Positions 1-6,848 of a stretch of 8,398 nucleotides of DNA are shown one piece after another. The position numbers and the translations under genes were made by a program. A model generated the notes under the pieces. The model made no database searches and was not told where the DNA came from. It worked only from the letters and a program-made list of their open reading frames with translations. Source of the stretch: Candidatus Sphingobacterium stercoripullorum (GTDB lineage: Bacteria > Bacteroidota > Bacteroidia > Sphingobacteriales > Sphingobacteriaceae); contig DXEZ01000121.1 of the NCBI GenBank assembly GCA_019114715.1, positions 1-8,398 on the forward strand. Reading direction: 5' to 3'. Positions within the stretch are counted from its first letter, which is position 1; each line of letters starts with the position of its first letter.

Positions 1-1975
1 TTCCTGAGTCCAGGAGCTCTACCCAATCTCCAACCTCAATCTCTTTAACCTGGTCCTTGGGAGTGGTTTTTGGAGCCTTCTTAGCTTTTCTCTCTGTGAA
101 CCTCTTCACTCCCTCTCCAAACTCTTCACGCAAGCGCTTGGTCTCCTCTTTCTCCGCTTTAACCGTTTTTATTTGTGAAATGGTATTTTCAATGAGCTTA
201 TTGGCGTCTTTAACGATCGCCCGAGCTTCTTTCTTAGCCTCACTGATTAGCTTACGCCTGTTCTCCTCTAGGAACTGCTGAAGCTCTTGCACCTCCCGCT
301 CCTTTTCATCAAGCAGTTTTTTATGTGTCCGAACCTGCTTTTGCACTTCCATCACTTCGGTCTTCTCCCGCTCGAGCTCAATAAGTAGGTCGTCCATCCT
401 GCGCTGCTCCTCACCGATCTTTTGTTTTGCCGATTCTATAAGGCTGCTACCTAGACCGATTTTCTGAGCAATCTCTAGGGCATAGGAACTCCCTGGCTTT
501 CCCACCTGCAATATATAAAGGGGCATAAGGGCCTTGTTATCGAAAAGCATGGATGCGTTTTCAATACCCGGCGTTCTACTGGCGTAATTCTTCAAATTGG
601 AGTAGTGCGTGGTAATCACCCCGCAGACCTTCTTCTGGTTGAGCTCCTCTAAGATGGCCTCCGCAATCGGGCCACCGAATTGAGGGTCCGTTCCTGTTCC
701 AAACTCATCGATAAGCACCAGCGTATTTGGATTAGCCTTACTCGTAAAATGCTTCATTTTGGTCAAGTGCGCACTGTAGGTACTCAGGTCACTCTCTATA
801 GACTGATCGTCGCCTATATCTGCGAACATCTGCGAGAAAACACCTATCCTAGACTCCTCATCCGCAGGAATCAATATCCCCGATTGCGCCATGAGTTGAA
901 GCAGGCCGACTGTTTTCATGCAGACAGACTTACCACCCGCATTGGGCCCTGATACTAAAATTATCCTGTCGGTTTCATCTATTTTTATATTCAATGGAAC
1001 TACCGTGGCGCTTGCTCCTTCTTTTTTAGCACTTAGCCATAGCAAGGGGTGCCTGGCGTTAACCAGCTCGAGTGCTGGCTCATCGACTAAGCTCGGCATT
1101 TCTGCCCCTAGTTCCCGCGCTAAGCAGGCCTTTGCACGAATAAAATCTATCCTTGTAAGCAAAGTGTGGTAGGAAAACAAATCCCTAAGGTAGGGACGCA
1201 GAAGATCCGCCACCTCTAAAAGTATACGTCGGACTTCGCGCTTTTTAGCGAACTCCAGATCTCGAATCGAATTATTTAGAACTACTACCTCTTCAGGCTC
1301 CATATAGATTGTTTGCCCAGTAGCTGACTCATCGTGAATCATTCCTTTAAAGCGCCTTTTATATTCCGCTAAAATAGGAATACACATACGACCCGACCGA
1401 ACCGTTAGGTTCCCTTCTGCGGCGTACCCTTTTTCACGCGCCCGTTTGAATAGCTCCTCGAGCTTTATCATGGCCTCGCGCTCGCTTTTTTGAATATCTC
1501 TACTGATTTCCGAAAGCAAGGGCGAAGCATTTTCCTTGATCTTCCCGTATTCATTAATAACTCTTTCAATATCCCGAATCAGGTGCTCATGCACCGCAAC
1601 GGGCTCAAAAAGTAGTTCTAGCTCTATATACTGCCCTACCCTTTTTACAAAATATTGCGTCATCGCAAATACAGTCCTTAAAGAAAGCAACATTTCCGCT
1701 AGCTCCTCCTCCAGAAGCAGCGAACCTTCTAGACGTAATTTTTCCGCAAGCGGACGTATCGGATACAAATGGTCTATAGGAAAGGGATCATCGTGCTCAA
1801 GGAGCTCTTTGAATTCACTAGTTTGTTTTAAGAAACGATGAATCTGCTCCAAATCCCTTTGGGGTTTCATCTTATCAACGAGTTCTCTAGATGAATCGCT
1901 TAAACAATATTGTTTGATTAATTCTTTAACCTGATTGTATCCTAATCTATCAAACGCACTACTAGGAAAAAGCAT
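1..1975 (-). CDS. mutS2: Endonuclease MutS2 (Smr-type MutS homologue), C-terminus cut by the window edge
   Basis: MutS2 proteins are homodimeric ATPases of the MutS family. They are implicated in suppressing homologous recombination and, in Bacillus, in splitting collided ribosomes. About 658 codons read open from the ATG at 1975-1973 to the left edge with no stop, so the gene is partial. Visible in order: the N-terminal MutS core with GMIHDESATGQTIYMEP near residues 209-225; the Walker A motif GPNAGGKS at residues 343-350; the STYSAH signature near 397-404; the Walker B segment LVLIDEFGTGTDP near 418-430; and TTHYSNLK after it. From about residue 500 to 635 the protein is very rich in E, K, Q and R and looks like a coiled coil. 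The last residues (EVGDWVELLDSG) resemble the start of the KOW-like domain. The C-terminal Smr nuclease domain would lie outside the window. There is no mismatch-binding domain I, as expected for MutS2 rather than MutS. The start lies 26 bp after the DUF4296 gene on the same strand, so the two are probably co-transcribed. I saw no frameshift. Confidence 0.95.
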   Translation of the reverse strand, partial: MLFPSSAFDRLGYNQVKELIKQYCLSDSSRELVDKMKPQRDLEQIHRFLKQTSEFKELLEHDDPFPIDHLYPIRPLAEKLRLEGSLLLEEELAEMLLSLRTVFAMTQYFVKRVGQYIELELLFEPVAVHEHLIRDIERVINEYGKIKENASPLLSEISRDIQKSEREAMIKLEELFKRAREKGYAAEGNLTVRSGRMCIPILAEYKRRFKGMIHDESATGQTIYMEPEEVVVLNNSIRDLEFAKKREVRRILLEVADLLRPYLRDLFSYHTLLTRIDFIRAKACLARELGAEMPSLVDEPALELVNARHPLLWLSAKKEGASATVVPLNIKIDETDRIILVSGPNAGGKSVCMKTVGLLQLMAQSGILIPADEESRIGVFSQMFADIGDDQSIESDLSTYSAHLTKMKHFTSKANPNTLVLIDEFGTGTDPQFGGPIAEAILEELNQKKVCGVITTHYSNLKNYASRTPGIENASMLFDNKALMPLYILQVGKPGSSYALEIAQKIGLGSSLIESAKQKIGEEQRRMDDLLIELEREKTEVMEVQKQVRTHKKLLDEKEREVQELQQFLEENRRKLISEAKKEARAIVKDANKLIENTISQIKTVKAEKEETKRLREEFGEGVKRFTERKAKKAPKTTPKDQVKEIEVGDWVELLDSG

Positions 1976-2001
1976 ATTAAGGGTATTTTACTATTTGTGT
2001 T

Positions 2002-2658
2002 TTAATTGACTTGTGTAGAATCTACAGCCGGTGTGTCTTCTTCAACCTCTCCAGCGGTTGCATTTTCTACAGCCTTTGGTTTTTGAAGCAGCTCTACAAC
2101 TGAAGGCAATTGATTAAATAAAGGAATGGGCCAATTTTGAAACTCGCGTTCCATCTTTTTGGAGTAGACATAAAAAGAAGGTTCCTGAGCAATGGTATCC
2201 GCAAAGGAGTCTTCAGAAAGCGTATCGGGTAAGAAAATCAATTTCTGGGACTCTCTAAATAAACGCATCCATTCATTTACCTGCCTTAAACTATCTCTTC
2301 TATGTGCCATACGTATAGAGTCCGCTTGAATTAACTCTCTATCTAAACCCTGAAAGTAGTTCGTCAGCCGTTCGTACATCTCTTCTCCACGCTGCGGATT
2401 AGCCACATAATAACGAATATTATCCTCGAAACCTACAGAATCTAGTCCGTATCTTCCCAGAAGCTCCCCGTAGTAACCTCTAATAACCTTCCTCGTGCTG
2501 TCAATTGGCAAGGTATTAAAATAGCTATCCATCATGTGCACTTCTTTGAGAAGTTCAAGCATTTGCTCTTGAGACAAAATATCATGAGGAGTCTTTTCCT
2601 TTCTACAAGAAGTAAAAAAGCCAAACAGCACTATTATAATTATTATTCCTCGATGCAT
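2002..2658 (-). CDS. DUF4296-family lipoprotein
   Basis: This is a 218-residue protein of unknown function. The N-terminus is a lipoprotein signal: a short basic start, a hydrophobic core with five consecutive isoleucines, and a lipobox FTSC with the lipidated cysteine at residue 18. It is therefore expected to be anchored in the inner or outer membrane. Residues about 22-108 fit the DUF4296 pattern seen in Bacteroidota: HDILSQEQMLELLKEVHMMD (25-44), then a YGLDSVGFEDNIRYY stretch and a conserved YERLTNYF helix. The remainder is helical and charged, and it ends in an acidic low-complexity tail (EVEEDTPAVDSTQVN). The family assignment comes from recalled pattern, not a search. The start ATG at 2658-2656 is chosen because it begins the signal peptide directly. 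A TAnnTTTG-like element lies just upstream (2673-2680, minus strand), and mutS2 follows 26 bp downstream. Confidence 0.85.
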   Translation of the reverse strand: MHRGIIIIIVLFGFFTSCRKEKTPHDILSQEQMLELLKEVHMMDSYFNTLPIDSTRKVIRGYYGELLGRYGLDSVGFEDNIRYYVANPQRGEEMYERLTNYFQGLDRELIQADSIRMAHRRDSLRQVNEWMRLFRESQKLIFLPDTLSEDSFADTIAQEPSFYVYSKKMEREFQNWPIPLFNQLPSVVELLQKPKAVENATAGEVEEDTPAVDSTQVN

Positions 2659-2662
2659 TTTG

Positions 2663-2670
2663 TATTTTTG
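2663..2670 (+). promoter_or_regulatory. Possible -7 promoter element for the yggS unit
   Basis: TATTTTTG matches the Bacteroidota housekeeping -7 consensus TAnnTTTG exactly. It would put a transcript start near 2677 and leave a leader of about 65 nt before yggS at 2742. No TTTG -33 element lies at the usual spacing upstream (the sequence there is an AT-only run near 2632-2647). The call therefore rests on the -7 match and the position alone. Confidence 0.3.
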
Positions 2671-2677
2671 TACAAAA
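2666..2677. repeat. 12-bp perfect palindrome in the divergent promoter region
   Basis: TTTTGTACAAAA is its own reverse complement. It sits between the divergently transcribed DUF4296 and yggS genes. Its two halves form the ends of the opposing TAnnTTTG-like elements at 2663-2670 (plus) and 2673-2680 (minus). It could be an operator, or simply the consequence of two facing -7 elements. In AT-rich sequence a 12-bp palindrome of this composition could also occur by chance. Confidence 0.5.
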
Positions 2678-2680
2678 CTA
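2673..2680 (-). promoter_or_regulatory. Possible -7 promoter element for the DUF4296-mutS2 unit
   Basis: On the minus strand the sequence reads TAGTTTTG, an exact match to TAnnTTTG. A start near 2666 would give a very short leader of about 8 nt before the ATG at 2658. No -33 TTTG is found at proper spacing; a TTTG and a TTG upstream are both too close. The position immediately before the gene supports the call, but the missing -33 element weakens it. Confidence 0.3.
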
Positions 2681-2741
2681 AGAAAAGCAAAGCAATTACC
2701 GCTATATTTTAAGTTTATAAAAAGTATATAGAAAAGAAAAT

Positions 2742-3431
2742 ATGAGCATTGTCGAAAACCTTAATAATTTACAGAAACAGTTAAATCCTAAAGGGGTTAC
2801 ACTGGTTGCAGTTTCTAAAACCAAGCCAGTGGAGGAAATCATGCAAGCCTACGATGCAGGCCAGCGCGATTTCGGAGAGAACCTCGTGCAGGAGATGGTG
2901 GAGAAAGAACAGCAAATGCCCAAAGACATACGCTGGCACCTGATTGGTCACCTGCAAAGAAATAAAGTGAAATATATAGCACCCTTTGTCAGCATGATTC
3001 AATCGGTGGATTCCTACCGCTTGCTAGCGGAGATCAATAAACGCGCACAGCAAAATGACCGCGTGATCGATTGCCTTTTGCAGATTAAAATTGCCGATGA
3101 AGACACTAAGTTCGGGATGGATTTTGCAGATGCTGTGGAGATGCTCATGGAGGATAAGTTCCAAGAGTTAGAAAACATCCGCATATGCGGACTTATGGGA
3201 ATTGCCACCTTAACGGATAACCCCAAAGTCATCAAAGAAGAATTTTACGAATTAAAGACATTCTTTGAAAGCATCAAAAAAAGCTTCTTTAGAGACAAAG
3301 ACCATTTCAAAATCATTTCTATGGGCATGTCCTCGGATTATGAGATTGCTATTGAAAAGGGCAGCAATATGGTCAGAGTGGGAAGCACGATTTTCGGTAA
3401 GCGTGTAACAAAACATTTCAAAACCGAATAA
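2742..3431 (+). CDS. yggS: YggS/PLPBP-family pyridoxal phosphate homeostasis protein
   Basis: This is a cytoplasmic PLP-binding protein of 229 residues, the normal length for the family. It folds as a single alanine-racemase-type TIM barrel, has no known enzymatic activity, and buffers free PLP and affects amino/keto acid metabolism. The PLP-binding lysine is K26 in VAVSKTKP. Other family motifs are FGEN (44-47) followed by VQEM, WHLIGHLQRNK (65-75), KFGM (123-126), GLMGIA (150-155), the phosphate-binding SMGMSSD (193-199) and MVRVGSTIFG (210-219). The start follows an A-rich leader (AAAAGAAAAT) without a clear Shine-Dalgarno sequence, as is usual in Bacteroidota. It is the first gene of a plus-strand cluster; the lipoprotein gene begins 45 bp downstream with no terminator visible between them. 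All expected residues are present, so it should be functional. Confidence 0.95.
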   Translation: MSIVENLNNLQKQLNPKGVTLVAVSKTKPVEEIMQAYDAGQRDFGENLVQEMVEKEQQMPKDIRWHLIGHLQRNKVKYIAPFVSMIQSVDSYRLLAEINKRAQQNDRVIDCLLQIKIADEDTKFGMDFADAVEMLMEDKFQELENIRICGLMGIATLTDNPKVIKEEFYELKTFFESIKKSFFRDKDHFKIISMGMSSDYEIAIEKGSNMVRVGSTIFGKRVTKHFKTE

Positions 3432-3476
3432 AGCGAGGGTCATCGTATACCAATATATTAGTCAAAAACAACTGCA

Positions 3477-4289
3477 ATGAAGTCACCACTGAGTATCTTA
3501 TACCTACTAATTCCCATTGCGCTATTTATCGGCGCATGCAATAACAAGCAATCCAGCAGCAATAACAATAACCAGGAAGATTTCAATTCGGATTATAGCA
3601 TTGCAGATTCCTCGTATAAAATCATAAGTGAAACCTGGCATAGCGACTATTTTGTTGGCAGGGAGCTGCAAGACAGCACAGTCGTTAAGGCCTCCTATCC
3701 TAAGTTTCAGCAGCAGTGGATAAACACGCTGATTAATGAGCATTTTTTCGAGAATGCCGAGCCTGAGCACCTAGCCAACGGTTTTATTTTAGGTTTTGAT
3801 GAATTTGTGGAAGATATGGGCGTGGAAAATGTACGCTTCCCATGGATGTTATCGCGCGAGGTGAATATCGCTGGTAACCTTGGGCAAGTGCTGGTTCTAA
3901 AAAACAAATTCTATGAGTTTACCGGAGGTGCACACGGCAATTATTACTCGCAGTACCTGAATATAGATATGCATAATCAACAGGCCATAGCCCTCAAGGA
4001 CCTTATACAACATGGAAAGCAGCCCACGCTATTAGAAACTGCCGAGCAGTTATTTAGAGACCAAGAGGGACTGACAGCTAATGAACCCTTTGGCGAGGGT
4101 TACTTCTTTCACGACGGCCAGTTTTCCCTACCAGAGACTTTCCATTTTGAAAGTGATGCACTGGTTTTCACCTACCATGTTTACGCCATCAAACCGTACA
4201 GTGAAGGAGAAACGGAATTAAAAATACCCTTCAAGGAAATACAGCAAGTGCTAACAGACTACGCACTAGAATTAATAGACACTTTTTAA
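3477..4289 (+). CDS. DUF4163/DUF3298-domain lipoprotein (RsiV-like periplasmic fold)
   Basis: This is a 270-residue envelope lipoprotein. The signal peptide has a long hydrophobic core and a lipobox ending IGAC, with lipidated C21. A low-complexity S/N linker (residues 22-33) follows, probably a tether. The globular part fits DUF4163 (about 45-140) followed by DUF3298. The characteristic TGGAHG is at 149-154, then a strand resembling YLNIDMHNQQAIALKDLI, and near the end IKPYSEGETELKIPF (238-252). In Bacillus RsiV this domain pair binds lysozyme, but the Bacteroidota lipoproteins have no established ligand, so no function is assigned. It lies 45 bp after yggS and 10 bp before the aspartate kinase on the same strand, suggesting one transcript. 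Its link to the enzymes around it is unclear. Confidence 0.85.
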   Translation: MKSPLSILYLLIPIALFIGACNNKQSSSNNNNQEDFNSDYSIADSSYKIISETWHSDYFVGRELQDSTVVKASYPKFQQQWINTLINEHFFENAEPEHLANGFILGFDEFVEDMGVENVRFPWMLSREVNIAGNLGQVLVLKNKFYEFTGGAHGNYYSQYLNIDMHNQQAIALKDLIQHGKQPTLLETAEQLFRDQEGLTANEPFGEGYFFHDGQFSLPETFHFESDALVFTYHVYAIKPYSEGETELKIPFKEIQQVLTDYALELIDTF

Positions 4290-4299
4290 CAATAGATAA

Positions 4300-5568
4300 A
4301 TGCAGGTATTTAAATTTGGTGGAGCATCGGTAAAAGATGCACAGAGCATCCAAAAGGTTGCCGAAATCATCAAATCTCATCAAAACGAAAAAACCCTAGT
4401 GGTGGTTTCGGCTATGGGTAAAACCACAGATTTATTGGTCTCCATTGTAAAGAACTTCTACAATGGAAAGGGCGATCCTCTTAATGAGCTATCTAGCATA
4501 AAGCAGGGTTTTGAGGAGGTTTTATCCAGCCTATTCCCAGCGGGCCATGCTATATTCGATGATGTCTTTAATAGCTTCATCGAAGCGGAGTGGATACTCG
4601 AGGATCCTCTGGCAGATTCCTACGATTACCTTTACGATCAGATAGTGTGTATTGGGGAGCTAATATCCTCCAGAATCCTCGCAGCCTATTTAAACTTAAA
4701 CGGCATAAAAGCACAGTGGATTGATGCCCGCGATTTTATAATTACCGACGATACACATCGCGAGGCTAATGTGGACTGGGAAGCTACCGAGCAAAGGATC
4801 AAAGAGCAGATCCCTAGCCTGGTCGAACAATACACGCTAGTCACCCAAGGGTTCATCGCCTCAACCACGGAGAATCACACCACAACACTCGGAAGAGATG
4901 GCTCAGACTACTCGGCCGCTATTTTTGCAGCTTGTCAAGACGCCGCCCAGGTTACCATTTGGAAGGACGTCCCGGGTGTGCTAAATGCAGATCCAAAATG
5001 GTTTAACGATACCGAGCTCATTGAGGAGCTATCCTATAGGGATGCCATTGAGCTCACCTATTACGGCGCCAACGTTATCCACCCAAAAACAATCAAACCC
5101 CTGCAAAACAAACAGATACCATTATATGTGAAATCTTTTTTAGAGCCTCAGGAAAAAGGAACAGTAATCAGGGCGACCAAGCTAAAACTCCCAGTGCCTT
5201 CTTTCATATTTAAGGTCAATCAAATACTACTACATATCCAACCTAAGGATTTTTCTTTTATATTAGAGGATAATCTCAGTCATATCTTTAGGCTGTGTTA
5301 CGAGCATCGTACTAAAATAAATATGATGCATAACACGGCAATTAACTTTGCCATAAGCCTTGATGATACTGGGGAGAACGTATGCAATTTGATTGAAACG
5401 CTCGAGAAGCGCTACTGCATACATACAGTTAGCGATCTAGAGCTAATAACAATACGTTATTACAACCAAGAGACTATTGATCGCGTGCTGGTTGATAAAG
5501 AAATTATTAAGGAGCTTAAAGACAGTTACACCTGCCAGATGCTCGTACAAAAGAAACGGGAACTATGA
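4300..5568 (+). CDS. Aspartate kinase, monofunctional, with shortened ACT region
   Basis: It phosphorylates L-aspartate with ATP, the first step toward lysine, methionine, threonine and (in bacteria) diaminopimelate. The protein is LysC-like. The catalytic amino-acid-kinase domain spans about residues 1-290: KFGGASV (5-11), VVSAMGKTTD, TTTLGRDGSDYSAA (194-207), WKDVPGVLNADP (221-232) and YGANVIHPKTIKP (255-267). The roughly 120-residue C-terminal part (about 300-422) is consistent with two compact ACT domains, shorter than in typical 440-460-residue enzymes. The usual allosteric TSEVSISL-type strand is replaced by HNTAINFAISLDD, so lysine or threonine inhibition cannot be assumed. No homoserine dehydrogenase domain is fused. 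It starts 10 bp after the lipoprotein gene and overlaps the next gene by 4 nt (ATGA), which implies translational coupling. Confidence 0.92.
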   Translation: MQVFKFGGASVKDAQSIQKVAEIIKSHQNEKTLVVVSAMGKTTDLLVSIVKNFYNGKGDPLNELSSIKQGFEEVLSSLFPAGHAIFDDVFNSFIEAEWILEDPLADSYDYLYDQIVCIGELISSRILAAYLNLNGIKAQWIDARDFIITDDTHREANVDWEATEQRIKEQIPSLVEQYTLVTQGFIASTTENHTTTLGRDGSDYSAAIFAACQDAAQVTIWKDVPGVLNADPKWFNDTELIEELSYRDAIELTYYGANVIHPKTIKPLQNKQIPLYVKSFLEPQEKGTVIRATKLKLPVPSFIFKVNQILLHIQPKDFSFILEDNLSHIFRLCYEHRTKINMMHNTAINFAISLDDTGENVCNLIETLEKRYCIHTVSDLELITIRYYNQETIDRVLVDKEIIKELKDSYTCQMLVQKKREL

Positions 5569-6755
5569 ACAGAGATATATTAGCAAAAGAGGTTCAAGAG
5601 TTTCTCAGGGATAACCTCGAGAAGCAGGCAACTGATGTTGCTCTTGATAAGAGTCCTTTTGCTAATGTATCCTCCCAAGAGTTAGCCCAGCAGATCGAAG
5701 GCTGGCAGAAGTGTGCTAAGAAGCTTCCCACTTGGGCCTACCATCCCGATATATATTATCCCAAACGCATACATATAGAGCAGGCATCCTCCGAGCATAC
5801 AGCATTGCTCAAGCAAAACCTCATTAAGCCCGACTCCAGGGTCATTGACCTGACCGCAGGAATGGGGGTCGATGTAGCCTACTTCGCTCAGGTATCCAAA
5901 CAGGTGGTATACTGTGAGCTGAATGAAGATCTGGTAGAAATTGCAAAGTACAACTCACAAACACTAGGGCTGGATAACATCGAGTTCATTAATCAAGATA
6001 GCATCGCTTACCTAGAGTCTTGTGAAGATAGATCTTTCGATTATATATTTGTCGATCCCTCTAGAAGGAACCAAGGGCAAAGGAAGTTTCTACTGGATGA
6101 GTGTGAGCCAAATATACTGGAACACCAAGAGCTGTTTTTCAAAAAGGCGACTACCGTTCTTACCAAACTATCTCCCCTTTTGGATATCAAGTCTCTGATC
6201 AATCAGCTTGATTATCTCAACAAGGTCATTATTGTTAGCGTTGACGGGGAGTGTAAAGAGCTCCTTTGCATACAGGTAAAAGGTTATATAGGTGAACCCA
6301 GCATTCAAGCCATCCGACTATTTAAGGAGTTCATGCAAGATTACACCTTTACTTTTTCAGAAGAAAAAGAAGCTAAGATTACTTTTGGCGAGCCGCAAGA
6401 TTGGATATACATCCCCGATGCCAGCTTGCTTAAAGCGGGAGCCTTTAAGAGTGTAGCGCGTAGTTTTGAGCTGAAAAAGCTATCCAAAAACACGCATCTA
6501 TACACCTCGGGTAAGCGCAAAAGTGATTTCCCAGGCAGGACCATACAGGTGCTCATGAAAATGACTTTCCGAGAGTTTAAGAAGATGGGTAAAAAACGTC
6601 CTATCCACAAAGCTAATGTAGTAGTCAGGAACTTCCCAATAAAAGCCGAGGAACTGCAAAAAAGGTATAAGATAAAAGCAGGAATGAACGACTATTTGAT
6701 TTTTACCAGCGATTCCAAGGGGAATCAGTGGGTGCTCTTTGGCATCTTAAACTAA
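5565..6755 (+). CDS. Class I SAM-dependent methyltransferase with C-terminal THUMP-like domain
   Basis: This is a 396-residue predicted methyltransferase of unknown substrate. Family knowledge suggests RNA, because the C-terminal THUMP-like domain resembles RNA-binding modules. An N-terminal helical segment (about 1-85) carries the family stretches KKLPTW (52-57) and EQASSEHTALLKQ (72-84). The Rossmann core follows: SAM-binding motif I VIDLTAGMGVD (93-103), an acidic residue after strand 2 in YCELN (116-120), and the catalytic-site-type motif DPSRR (164-168), which replaces the D/N-P-P-Y of N-methyltransferases. The THUMP-like part is about 318-395, with FPGRTIQVL, KANVVVRNFPI (349-359) and KAGMNDYLIFT (371-381). 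The ATG at 5565 overlaps the kinase stop as ATGA, so it is translated by coupling and almost certainly shares its transcript. No damage is visible. The class is secure; the substrate is not known from sequence. Confidence 0.85.
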   Translation: MNRDILAKEVQEFLRDNLEKQATDVALDKSPFANVSSQELAQQIEGWQKCAKKLPTWAYHPDIYYPKRIHIEQASSEHTALLKQNLIKPDSRVIDLTAGMGVDVAYFAQVSKQVVYCELNEDLVEIAKYNSQTLGLDNIEFINQDSIAYLESCEDRSFDYIFVDPSRRNQGQRKFLLDECEPNILEHQELFFKKATTVLTKLSPLLDIKSLINQLDYLNKVIIVSVDGECKELLCIQVKGYIGEPSIQAIRLFKEFMQDYTFTFSEEKEAKITFGEPQDWIYIPDASLLKAGAFKSVARSFELKKLSKNTHLYTSGKRKSDFPGRTIQVLMKMTFREFKKMGKKRPIHKANVVVRNFPIKAEELQKRYKIKAGMNDYLIFTSDSKGNQWVLFGILN

Positions 6756-6848
6756 GTGCCCCGCTAAGAAATACCTGCAAGCTCGTTTTGCATTTAAAAG
6801 ACATTCTCTTTACAATCTTTTTGTCAAATCTCCCTATTTTCGTAGTCT

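Noticed and set aside
57..1841. Several plus-strand open frames of 74-101 codons (57-281, 680-952, 918-1172, 1536-1841)
   Set aside because: They lie antisense to mutS2, whose frame is intact with all motifs. Their translations are serine-rich, low in recognisable motifs and have no supporting start context.
2781..3443. Minus-strand open frames opposite yggS
   Set aside because: The plus-strand yggS frame has every family motif; the reverse frames show no family pattern and are shadows.
3536..3575. AAYAAC/AGC repeats encoding the S/N stretch
   Set aside because: This is a short low-complexity linker after a lipidated cysteine, common in lipoproteins and not a structured DNA repeat.
3522..3907. 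Minus-strand open frames opposite the DUF3298 lipoprotein
   Set aside because: The plus-strand frame has a lipobox and the TGGAHG motif; the opposite frames have no recognisable content.
6787..6842. Promoter candidates before the luciferase-like gene: TTTG (6787-6790) 20 bp before TACAAT (6811-6816), and TATTTTCG (6835-6842)
   Set aside because: TACAAT does not match TAnnTTTG. TATTTTCG is one mismatch away but would put the start at or past the ATG and has no properly spaced -33. Neither is good enough to list.
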